A stretch of DNA of 23,910 nucleotides from a virus, in IMG/VR virus record IMGVR_UViG_3300011114_001034, positions 1 through 23,910 of that record. One strand, written 5' to 3'. The notes beneath the pieces are model-generated. The model was not told the DNA's origin. It saw only the letters and a program-made list of their open reading frames with translations, and did no database searches. Made by a program: the position numbers and the translations under genes. Positions 13,721 through 22,600 of the stretch are shown in pieces. The first letter of the stretch is position 1, and each line of letters begins with the position of its first letter.

Positions 13721-14015
13721 CACAGCACCTATTGCAAGATCTAACCTATTTACCCAAATACATGAAATAGTATTTCATGGTAAAGGTGGATATGACTGGA
13801 ATACAATTTACAACATGCCACGCTGGTTACGTCAATTTACATTTAACCAAATCAATGATTTTTACAAAAAAGAATCTGAAGCATCTGAAAATGCTTCTAA
13901 TGGAGGTTCTAACAAATCCACACTAATGGATTCTTCTGGTAAAATTAGCCGTGAAAATTGGAATAGTGTTTCAAAACCTGTTACTCCTTCAGGTAAATCA
14001 ACAAAGTATAAATAG
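13671..14015 (+). CDS. Tail assembly protein downstream of gp26-like gene (gp51-like by position)
   Basis: Up to 114 residues if translation starts at TTG 13671; the frame is open from 13647. It contains SIFQLGLSFFGL, then NLFTQIHEIVFHGKGGYDWN and TIYNMPRWLRQFTFNQINDF, a pattern of short proteins encoded next to gp26 or before the tape measure in T4-like phages. The last 40 residues are a low-complexity Ser/Asn/Lys tail. No ATG occurs before the Met of IYNMPRW, which would delete half of the conserved part. So it is made either from TTG 13671 (weak AGGGA five bases before) or as a frameshifted extension of the gp26-like protein. In T4, gp51 helps hub assembly; equating the two is inference. 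Confidence 0.62.
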   Translation: MESIFQLGLSFFGLTSNTAPIARSNLFTQIHEIVFHGKGGYDWNTIYNMPRWLRQFTFNQINDFYKKESEASENASNGGSNKSTLMDSSGKISRENWNSVSKPVTPSGKSTKYK

Positions 14016-14018
14016 TTA

Positions 14019-14028
14019 ATATTTATAA
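14019..14028 (+). promoter_or_regulatory. ATATTTATAATAAA motif before the tape measure
   Basis: Exact consensus, overlapping nothing coding, 19 bases before the ATG at 14048. Confidence 0.58.
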
Positions 14029-14047
14029 TAAATAAACATTTTATAGA

Positions 14048-16573
14048 ATGACTGACGATATTAATGACATAAATCAGAAAATAAATGAACTTAGAGCTGA
14101 GCTTAGAAAAAATCCATTAACTCCATTTGATATTAAGGATTTAGAAAAAGCTAAAGCATTACTTTCTGGCTTAGGTGCTGAAGTTCGTGAGATGTCATCA
14201 GATTTGAATTATGTATATAATTCATTTAAAGATAGTGTTAATGAATTAGCAAATCAAAAAAATTACCTTTCAGATGCTAAAAAATCTCTTAATGGAATTG
14301 CGAGTATAGCACAAAAAGTTTCAGATTATAGAAAAGGAGAATCCGACTTAAGTGAAAAACAACTTAAGAACCTACAAAGACAAGCCAAAACAAAATTTAA
14401 TGAATTAATAACCATTAAAAACATGGGAAATCTTACAGGAAAAAATCTGGATGAACTTAACCAAGCAATAGACGCAGAAGAAAAATTTAATAAATCTATT
14501 GAAAGAACAGTTGAAATTCAAAAACAAGTTAATAAAGAAATAGGTTTATTAGGAACAGGTGTTGGGGGAGTAACAAAAGCTCTATCAAAAATAGGTTTTG
14601 GTGATTTATCTCAACCATTTAATGATGCAATTGAGAAAACTAAAAACGCTCGAAAACAAATTCTTCTTAATAAGGATGCAATAGCTGAAAATAATAATGA
14701 ATTAAAAAGTTTACAAAGACCTTATCAATATTTATCTCAAGTTGAAAGAGATAGAAAAAAAGAACTTTTAAAAAGTAATTTATTATTAAAATCTCAAAAT
14801 ATAGAACTTGAAACCCAAACTTCTAAATATAAAAATATAGGAAATGCATTAAAAGCACAACTAACCTTAACAAATCTATTAGATTTTGCTATAACACAAA
14901 TAGTTGATACTTTAATAAGTGTTGATAAAGGAGCAGGAGAGTTAGCTAAAGGTTTCAACATGACATATAATGAAGCTGCAAATGTAAGAGAAGAACTTAC
15001 ACAAATAGGTAATTTATCTGGTGATGCTGCTTTAAACACAAGGGCACTACAAGAATCTATGATGGCTATTGGTAAAGCTTTAGGTTCTAATGCTATGGCA
15101 AGTGAAAGAGACTTAATAGCCATGACTAAATTAAGAGAACAAGCAGGTTTCACTAATGAGGAATTATTAGGAATTGAAAAAACAAGTTTAGCTACAGGAA
15201 AAAACTTAAATGAAAACGTTTCAAGTTTACTACATGCTGCTAAAGTAACTGGTTTAAACAATAAAGTTTTACTAAATGAAAAAGACATAATGCGAGATGT
15301 TGCAAAAGCATCAGACGCAATTAAACTTTCATTAGGGGGTAGTGGTGAAAAATTAGGAGCAGCAGCAGCTCAAGCAAAAGCTTTAGGAATGAGTTTATCA
15401 CAAGTTGACAAAATAGCAGGTTCATTATTAGACTTTGAATCTTCTATTAACAATGAATTGTCTGCAGAATTAATAACAGGAAAAGATTTAAATTTAGAAC
15501 AAGCTCGTTTATATGCTTTAACTAATGACACAGAAGGATTGTCTAGAGAATTAGCTAAAAACTTTGGAACAGCAGCTGAATTTGGAAAAATGAATCGCAT
15601 TCAACAAGAGGCAATAGCTGCAGCTGTTGGAATGGGACGTGATGAATTAGCTACTACTTTAACAGATCAAGAAGCACTAAAAAATCTATCAGGCGACAAA
15701 TTAGCTGATGCTCAAGCTGCATTAAGTACAGCTCGTGCTCAAGGAATGTCTGAAAAACAAATAGCTGAAACTGGTTATGATAACTTAATGAAACAACAAA
15801 GTGCCCAAGAAAGATTAACAATGGCTGTTGAAAAAATGAAAGAAATATTTGTGTCTATAGCAGAGCCAATAATGGCTATAATCTCTCCTATTATGGATGC
15901 CTTACTGCCTGTTTTGTCTGTTATTTCAGGTGTTGTAGGAACAATAGCTGGAGGATTTGGAACAGTACTTAAATATATTTCTCCTATAGTAGTAGCAATA
16001 GCTTCATTTTATGCTATAGCAAAAACAATAATGGTAGTTCAAAAAACTATGGTAGCTTTACAAGGTGCTTATAATATTTTAACAGGAATAGGACTTACAA
16101 TGGAACAAAAAAGAGGATTGGTGATGTTAAGAAATGGAGCTATTGCGGCTAAAAACTTTTTAAAAAGTATGTATGGTTATGTTGTATCTGTAGGTGAAAA
16201 TGTAGCTAAAATTCCTTATATAGGACCAATATTAGCTATAGCAGCAATGGCCGGGGCAACAGCAATAGGAATGGGCATGTATAGTAAAATGATGGGTGAT
16301 GGAAACTTTCCAGCAGAAGGACAAGGTCCAGACAGAACTATTACTTCAAAAGGAACAATGTATAAACCGGCTAAAGAAGACAACATATATGTAACTCCTC
16401 AAAAAATGGTAGCTGTTGGTAATGCATCATTTAGAGGTAATGGTGGAGCAACTAATACTTCCTCAAACCAATTTACACAACAATCTCCAACACCAGTGTA
16501 TGTCACTGTTAATCCTACAACACCAACATCTGGAATAAGTCAAATACAAAATCAATATTACACAACAGCATAA
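14048..16573 (+). CDS. Tail tape measure protein
   Basis: An 841-residue protein, the longest helical protein here. Residues 1-280 are charged coiled coil (KINELRAELRKNPLTP, ELKSLQRPYQYLSQVERDRK). Residues about 280-590 are Ala-rich helices with motifs such as LGMSLSQVDKIAGSLLDF and NRIQQEAIAAAVGMGRDELA, typical of tape measures. Hydrophobic stretches follow at about 594-670 (PIMAIISPIMDALLPVL to YISPIVVAIASFYAIA) and 717-745 (IGPILAIAAMAGATAIGM), which in this family may enter the inner membrane during DNA delivery. The C-terminal 70 residues are Thr/Gln/Asn-rich and probably bind the hub. The protein sets tail length. It is longer than T4 gp29 (590 residues), so a longer tail is possible. 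Confidence 0.9.
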   Translation: MTDDINDINQKINELRAELRKNPLTPFDIKDLEKAKALLSGLGAEVREMSSDLNYVYNSFKDSVNELANQKNYLSDAKKSLNGIASIAQKVSDYRKGESDLSEKQLKNLQRQAKTKFNELITIKNMGNLTGKNLDELNQAIDAEEKFNKSIERTVEIQKQVNKEIGLLGTGVGGVTKALSKIGFGDLSQPFNDAIEKTKNARKQILLNKDAIAENNNELKSLQRPYQYLSQVERDRKKELLKSNLLLKSQNIELETQTSKYKNIGNALKAQLTLTNLLDFAITQIVDTLISVDKGAGELAKGFNMTYNEAANVREELTQIGNLSGDAALNTRALQESMMAIGKALGSNAMASERDLIAMTKLREQAGFTNEELLGIEKTSLATGKNLNENVSSLLHAAKVTGLNNKVLLNEKDIMRDVAKASDAIKLSLGGSGEKLGAAAAQAKALGMSLSQVDKIAGSLLDFESSINNELSAELITGKDLNLEQARLYALTNDTEGLSRELAKNFGTAAEFGKMNRIQQEAIAAAVGMGRDELATTLTDQEALKNLSGDKLADAQAALSTARAQGMSEKQIAETGYDNLMKQQSAQERLTMAVEKMKEIFVSIAEPIMAIISPIMDALLPVLSVISGVVGTIAGGFGTVLKYISPIVVAIASFYAIAKTIMVVQKTMVALQGAYNILTGIGLTMEQKRGLVMLRNGAIAAKNFLKSMYGYVVSVGENVAKIPYIGPILAIAAMAGATAIGMGMYSKMMGDGNFPAEGQGPDRTITSKGTMYKPAKEDNIYVTPQKMVAVGNASFRGNGGATNTSSNQFTQQSPTPVYVTVNPTTPTSGISQIQNQYYTTA

Positions 16574-16576
16574 ACT

Positions 16577-17065
16577 ATGGGACTATTAACTAAATATACA
16601 CTTCAAGGTTCAACAATGTTAGGAAGTTTACTTAATCCAGACTTAACAACACAGTATCCTGCTACTGTAACAGGCACACCAAACATTTTTAGCAATCCTG
16701 GAGGCCCAATTGTGCCTTTTCATCAAATATACAACTTTGCAAGAAATGGTGACACTTACTTAAGTCACATAAACAACTTACTTGTAGACAACAGTGACTT
16801 GTCAAATGACTTAAACATTCCAAGAATTTTAGCTATTACAAATTTAGACACTGAACATACTGGAGTAAATGGAGGATTTCCTACTAATCCACTTAATGAT
16901 CCAACAGTATATCCTTTAACAACCACACACACTTCACCAATAAGAGGACATTTTGCTGAACCATCAACATCACCTTCAAAATTTACTCAAAGTTTTAGCC
17001 CAAATGGCACATATTTAACATTTATTGAAAGTGGAAAAGATATATATAATAAACCATATATTTAG
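16577..17065 (+). CDS. Unknown baseplate-region protein, MGLL-type N-terminus
   Basis: A 162-residue protein, starting three bases after the tape measure stop. The N-terminus MGLLTKYTLQGSTMLGSLLN resembles that of the gene at 17092 (MGLLNQLTTNGSTFSYGNG), suggesting a shared attachment motif. The rest is Pro/Asn/Thr-rich and low in charge (NIFSNPGGPIVPFHQIYNFA, then TNPLNDPTVYPLTTTHTSPI), as in extended structural proteins that wrap around others. No enzyme motif. Coupled to the tape measure, it may be a minor tail-tip or baseplate component. Confidence 0.65.
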   Translation: MGLLTKYTLQGSTMLGSLLNPDLTTQYPATVTGTPNIFSNPGGPIVPFHQIYNFARNGDTYLSHINNLLVDNSDLSNDLNIPRILAITNLDTEHTGVNGGFPTNPLNDPTVYPLTTTHTSPIRGHFAEPSTSPSKFTQSFSPNGTYLTFIESGKDIYNKPYI

Positions 17066-17067
17066 TC

Positions 17068-17077
17068 ATATTTATAA
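17068..17077 (+). promoter_or_regulatory. ATATTTATAACAAA motif before the baseplate genes
   Basis: Exact consensus with preceding C, three bases after the stop of the previous gene and 14 bases before the ATG at 17092. No other copy was seen downstream, so the baseplate genes to the window end may form one unit. Confidence 0.57.
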
Positions 17078-17091
17078 CAAAAATACATACC

Positions 17092-17364
17092 ATGGGACTT
17101 TTAAATCAACTTACAACTAACGGCTCTACATTTTCTTATGGAAATGGAGTAACACCTCCTACTAATCAAGGAGCAACAGCATTATCTAAATTGCACGCAG
17201 ATGGAGCAGCTCCAGGATATTCAGTAGATGGATCTGACTTTTCAACAGTAAATGCTGCTTATCAAGCATACAATGATGGTACAAATAATATTTTACCTCA
17301 ACCATCACAGTTAGACTTAAACGGAGCAACACCAACTCAATACCTTAACAACTTACCTCAATAG
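17092..17364 (+). CDS. Small baseplate-region protein, MGLL-type N-terminus
   Basis: A 90-residue protein. It shares the start MGLL and a T-x-x-GST motif with the gene at 16577. It has no Cys, is rich in Asn, Gly, Pro and Gln, and ends with LDLNGATPTQYLNNLPQ. It seems to lack a hydrophobic core and is probably extended or wrapped on a partner. It ends three bases before the large baseplate gene. Function unknown; a linker or minor structural role is inferred from position. Confidence 0.68.
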   Translation: MGLLNQLTTNGSTFSYGNGVTPPTNQGATALSKLHADGAAPGYSVDGSDFSTVNAAYQAYNDGTNNILPQPSQLDLNGATPTQYLNNLPQ

Positions 17365-17367
17365 GCT

Positions 17368-19365
17368 ATGCCACTAATAGATCTTACAACTAATCTAAGA
17401 GATCTTAAGTTTGGTAGAGATAGAGTTGCTGGTGGCAGCAGCAACCAACCTTACGTTCAATCTGACATTCCTGCTCTTGACAAAGAGTCAAGTGGATTAG
17501 GCTATTTAAATCAAGATTTTGTTGTAAGAGGAGGTCTTAAAGCAGTTGTTAACTCTGTTAAAGATGTTGAAAGACTGTCAAAATATTTTTTTGACGTAAG
17601 AAACCCTAGTGGTCTTTTATTTATAGCAAAACAAAATTTACTTTCTAGAACAGCAGTAAAAACTCAAGCTAGTGGAAAGTTAAATGAAGGAGTATACACT
17701 CCTATAGGCACTTTAGCTCAAGCAGGAGACGTTGCTTTTGGATTGCACACTAACAAACAAGGACTAAACCCATTTGAAAATTTTAGAGTAGGAGCAGGAG
17801 CAACAGATCCTACATCATTGGGAGGATACTTTTTTGCAGTAACAGATACAAATAAACGTGAACTTAAACCAACAACAGAAACAAAAACATCACTACCTGC
17901 TTTTACCTCTTTTACATCATCAGATCTTGAGGCTTCATCAAATTCATTTATTACATTAACTACTATCACTACAAATAAACGAAATAGACTGTTAGAATTA
18001 TACAATGATCTTTTAATCTCAGAAAAAATCCAATCAGACATTTTATCATATCCTGGAGGCCCTGGATCTATTTTAGGAATTGGAAAAACTAATATTAAAT
18101 TTGCTACTGGTAATGGAAAAAATAGTGTAAGAACAGGTAAAAATAATATAGAATTAAAAAACTCAGGTTTTTTTACTTCACAAGGAAAATCTAAGTATTC
18201 AGTTTTTACCACTCCCTTACTTAGATCTATTGAAGAAAAACAAATTCCACTAGGTGTATCATTAGACATAGTTAGCTCTTTTCCATTAGGTACACCCCCA
18301 TATGAACAATATGAACAAGATAAGATATATTTTGATAGAAGAACTTCTATCATTTCTTTAGAAACAAAAGCTAAAGAATTTACATCTAAAGATAAAAGAG
18401 GAACAATTTTTGATCAAATTTCTTCAAATGAACCCCAAACATATCTTTATACAGAAATTTTAAATATCCCTGATGTTAGAGATAAAACTGCAAAACCTTC
18501 AGGTTCATCAATTTATATAGGTAAAATAGGTCTAACTACACCAGGTGATTTTAGAGCATTATTAAGAAGTAAAAATTTTCCTGAAATAGCTATGGCCCCA
18601 GATTATACTGAAAAAAATATAGAAGCAAAATTAGGAGATCCAGGAAATAGAAATGGCAAAAATTTACAATTTTATGATCAGGGAGCAGGAAATGGATCAA
18701 CAATCCCTGTAGGAGCAGCATCCTTTAACTCATATGACAAAATAAATGCTAGTGACATAAATGATAAAAATAAAGATTTAATTCCTTTTAAAATAGAAAA
18801 AATATCAAATAATGTTCCAACAGCAACCGATACTATTCAATTTAGAGCTTTTTTAGACAGCATAAGTGATTCCTTTTCAGCAGAGTGGAAAGGTGAAAGA
18901 TATGTAGGAAGAGGAGAAAATTTTTACACTTATAGTGGATTTGACAGAAAAGTTTCATTATCTTGGACAGTAGCTGCCCAATCAAAAGCTGAACTTATTC
19001 CAATGTATAAAAAATTAAGTTATTTAGCTTCAATTTGCGCCCCAGATTATAGTAGTAAAGGATACATGAGAGGAAACATAGTTAAATTAACTATAGGAGG
19101 ATATTTTTTTCAACAACCTGGTATTATAACTGGTTTTTCTTATGAAATGAATGAAGATAATGCTACTTGGGAAATAGGCATAGGTAGTAAAGGAGATGAT
19201 GATGACACTACAAGTCAACTTCCACACCTAATAAAAGTTAAAGGATTTCAATTTATTCCAATTCACACTTTTGTTCCAGAATTAGGAATATGGGACAAAA
19301 GTCCATTTATAGCAATAAGTCCACTTTCATCTTCATATGCTTTCACTGCTTCCATTCAAAAATAA
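17368..19365 (+). CDS. Baseplate / tube-junction protein (gp48/gp54-like C-terminal part)
   Basis: A 665-residue protein. The first 35 residues (MPLIDLTTNLRDLKFGRDRV, then SNQPYVQSDIP) look like an extended binding arm. Residues about 55-130 have a helix (LKAVVNSVKDVERLSKYFFD). The middle 130-490 is variable. From about 495 on, FLDSISDSFSAEWKGERYVG, ENFYTYSGFDRKVSLSWTVA, AELIPMYKKLSYLASICAPD and KLTIGGYFFQQPGIITGFSY resemble tube-like domains of baseplate proteins on which the tail tube starts, such as T4 gp48 and gp54. At 665 residues it is about twice either one (364 and 320), so it may combine their roles. The last residues include a TASYA-like SSYAFTASIQK. Not proven. Confidence 0.6.
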   Translation: MPLIDLTTNLRDLKFGRDRVAGGSSNQPYVQSDIPALDKESSGLGYLNQDFVVRGGLKAVVNSVKDVERLSKYFFDVRNPSGLLFIAKQNLLSRTAVKTQASGKLNEGVYTPIGTLAQAGDVAFGLHTNKQGLNPFENFRVGAGATDPTSLGGYFFAVTDTNKRELKPTTETKTSLPAFTSFTSSDLEASSNSFITLTTITTNKRNRLLELYNDLLISEKIQSDILSYPGGPGSILGIGKTNIKFATGNGKNSVRTGKNNIELKNSGFFTSQGKSKYSVFTTPLLRSIEEKQIPLGVSLDIVSSFPLGTPPYEQYEQDKIYFDRRTSIISLETKAKEFTSKDKRGTIFDQISSNEPQTYLYTEILNIPDVRDKTAKPSGSSIYIGKIGLTTPGDFRALLRSKNFPEIAMAPDYTEKNIEAKLGDPGNRNGKNLQFYDQGAGNGSTIPVGAASFNSYDKINASDINDKNKDLIPFKIEKISNNVPTATDTIQFRAFLDSISDSFSAEWKGERYVGRGENFYTYSGFDRKVSLSWTVAAQSKAELIPMYKKLSYLASICAPDYSSKGYMRGNIVKLTIGGYFFQQPGIITGFSYEMNEDNATWEIGIGSKGDDDDTTSQLPHLIKVKGFQFIPIHTFVPELGIWDKSPFIAISPLSSSYAFTASIQK

Positions 19366-19371
19366 GAAACA

Positions 19372-19698
19372 ATGAACCGTTATCAAAACATATCCACTAT
19401 TACAATTGATAAAAAACAAGTTTATCAAACTGTACGCTATCCTGAAATTCCTACTACAAGTGACGATATTTATGTATACACAAGTCAAGGCGACAGATTT
19501 GATGTTTTAGCAAATGTATACTATAAAGACAGTTCACTATGGTGGATTATATCAACAGCAAACACAGCAATAGCAGGAACAACATTACCTTCAGACTTAC
19601 CACAAGATTCTTTAGTTATACCTGAAGGACTACAAATAAGAATACCTGCTAATTACATAGCAGTGTTAAATAGTTTTAAATTTTTAAACGGTTTATGA
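19372..19698 (+). CDS. LysM-like baseplate wedge protein, T4 gp53-like
   Basis: A 108-residue protein. Residues about 18-100 read TVRYPEIPTTSDDIYVYTSQ, GDRFDVLANVYYKDSSLWWI, ISTANTAIAG, then VIPEGLQIRIP. This is the LysM pattern (GD-x-x-x-x-LA-x-x-YY-x-D-x-x-LWW-I-x-x-AN, ending in P-G-x-x-x-RIP) seen in short tail proteins such as P2 gpX and in the LysM domain of T4 gp53. In those it binds other baseplate proteins rather than peptidoglycan. Short gaps of 6 bases before it and 1 base after it place it in the baseplate operon. High confidence in the LysM fold, moderate in the gp53 equivalence. Confidence 0.8.
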   Translation: MNRYQNISTITIDKKQVYQTVRYPEIPTTSDDIYVYTSQGDRFDVLANVYYKDSSLWWIISTANTAIAGTTLPSDLPQDSLVIPEGLQIRIPANYIAVLNSFKFLNGL

Positions 19699-19699
19699 T

Positions 19700-22600
19700 A
19701 TGAACATTTTTGGAGAAGGTTTACCAGAACAAATAATAGGTCAAATAAATAGAAGACAAAAAACCTACGGCTCAGGTTATGCTGGAGCTACAAGAACTAA
19801 TGAAGAAATACTAGTACTAAATGCAAACACAGGATGGATTAAACTTTTATCTTCTGTTAACATACCTGATGTTAGTAAAATCAATAATCCTTCTATTCAA
19901 GCACTAAATCTAACAGAAAATAACTTAGCTAAAAAGTACACTTTATTTAATGGAACAGATGAACCATCTGCGTTACTTAGAAGTGGAGTAAGTCCTGTTA
20001 ATACATTTGATGGAGGAAACTACGCCTACGGCATAGGAGGAACAGACTTTGGCATTAATCCAATGATGGGCATTACTTCTATGACTGTCAATCATGAAAA
20101 CAGAGGTTCATTAAGACGAGCAGTTGTTAAAATAAGAGCCCACAATAAAGTTCAATTTGAAATAATAGATGTTTTATATTTACGTTTAGGATTTCAAGTT
20201 CTTTTAGAATGGGGAAATGCTATATATTTAGATAATGATAATAAGTATGATCCTTTAACAACAAACAACTGGAGTTTAGCAGATGATTTTTTAAGAGGTA
20301 GTGGAAATATAAAAAATCCTCCTCCTGATAAAGGAGAAAAGTTTAAACATTTTAATTATGATGATTTTTTACAAAGAATTCATCAAAACAGATTAGATTC
20401 TCAAGGAAATTATGATGCAATGTTTGCTAAAGTTACTAATTTTCATTGGTCTGTAAACAAAGATGGAAGTTACGACATAGAAGTTAACTTAGCTAGCATT
20501 GGAGACATAATTGAGTCTTTAAAAGTAAATGTAGCTTCAAAGTCCCCAATTCAAACTAAAAAACAAAAAATAAATTTAGAATCAGAAAATATTACTATCC
20601 AACAACAATTCATCCTATCACGTGGAAAATCAGCTATTGGAGATTTTTTATCTATGCCTTTAATAGAAATATCTACTGCAGAGCAAGCTACATCATATAA
20701 CCAAACAGGTGGTCAGATACTTGCTAATCTTATATATTCAAAATTAATCGCTGATACAGATAAAACAGCTGGTTTTGTATTTTCTATACATAAACAAGGT
20801 ATTAATACATCAGATAGATGGTCAAGTGTTCCTTATTTACAAAAGTTAAATGCTCTAAAATCACCTCCAATTAATATGAATATGAATCTTAATGATTTTA
20901 AGATTCAAACCCAAAGAGATTTTATTAATATCAATTGGGATAATGCTATGTCAAATGGTGTTGGTCTAGATGCAACAGATCCTTTTACATATGTAAGATT
21001 AGGAACATTTCTTCAATTTTTACAAGATGTTATTGTTTTTCAACAAAAAGGAGTAGATGCTAATGCACCAGCTAAACCAGGATTAAGATTTGACTATGAT
21101 GTAGAAACTAACATTATAAATGCTTATAATAGACAAGTAAGTTTTGACCCAAAAATTTGTGTTGTTAACAGAACAATAGATCTTAGTTATAACCCAGGAA
21201 ATGAAGAATTTAGTGATACATTAAAATTTCCATATATTTTTGCTCCAACAGATAAAGGACAATTTCCACCTACTTTACCTCAAGATGGAGGAAAATACAT
21301 AAGTGACAACCTTAAAACAATAGGAAGTTATGGTAAAATAATGAATGTATTTGTTAATAGTAGATTTATTTTAGAAATTATAGACAATAATAAAGACGAA
21401 CAAGGAGATGTATTATTAATTGATTTTTTGCAAAAGATATTAGATGGAATAAGTGAAGGTTTAGGAGGATTAAACAATTTAGATGTTTTTATTGATGAAA
21501 CACTTAACATGGTTAAAATCATAGACAAAAATCCTTTAAAAAATAGAGACACAGTATTAGAATTTATGAATAATAATGTATTTCTTTTTCCATATGCCCA
21601 TCAAGATTCATCTCAAAAAATTTCAACAGATCTTGCTAAATTTCAATTGTTTGGATACAGTGGCTCATCTGCTGGTTTTATAAAAGACTTTACTTTTAAA
21701 ACAGAACTTACACCTGCCTTTTCAACTATGATAACAGTAGGCGCAGCAGCAAATAAATCCGTAGTTGGAGAAGAAAACACAGCATTGTCTAGAATAAATA
21801 AAGGACTAGTAGACAGATATAAAAAAATAGTAGTAAATATAATTGATCCTAAAAAGTTACTTAAAGAAGAAGATAAATCAACAATTGCAGAAACAGAAGA
21901 ACTTTTAAAAATTAGAAATGAAGAATTTGAAAAATTTCTATATGATATGAGCTACACAGCTGAATTTTATCATAGTAAGGATGGTGTTGAATATAACATT
22001 GATGATATTAATTTACATAAAACATCTTTAAAAGAACTTATAGATTTAGAACAAAAATTAAAAGAACTAAAAGCAAGAAAAGCTGATGAACCTACACCTC
22101 CTCCATCTAATACAAGAGATGGTTTTATACCTTTTAACCTATCTTTAACAATGGATGGGCTATCAGGTATGAAAATAAATGAAAAATTTACAGTTAACAC
22201 TGATTTTTTACCTTCAAACTATCCAGAAACTGTAGAATTTTTAATTAAAAATTTAACACATGAAGTAACAGACAATAAATGGCTAACTAAAATAGATTCA
22301 TATTGTATTTCTAAACAAGCAGAAGCATCATCTGCAGTTAAAGATCCAGTAGTAGTTAAAAAAGACGTTATTCCTTCTAAAGATACTGCACCACTACTAG
22401 CAAAAAAAGAAACACCAGCTAAAACATCTTCAGGACTAGTAACATCATGTGGAATTTCTACTGTAAGTTCACATCCAAATGGTGACTATAGAGGAGGAAT
22501 TACAAAATGGATAGGAAACATAGTTACGTCAGCTAAATGTAACCTAGATGCTGTCACTTTTGATATTTATGATCCAGCACCACCACCACCTGCACCACCA

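Noticed and set aside
14794-15288. 164-residue minus-strand frame in the tape measure gene
   Set aside because: A shadow of the long, helical, Lys/Leu-rich coding sequence on the other strand.
17718-18353. 211-residue minus-strand frame in the baseplate gene
   Set aside because: Longest antisense frame, but composition is that of a complement of the + gene and it has no start signal or motif copy.
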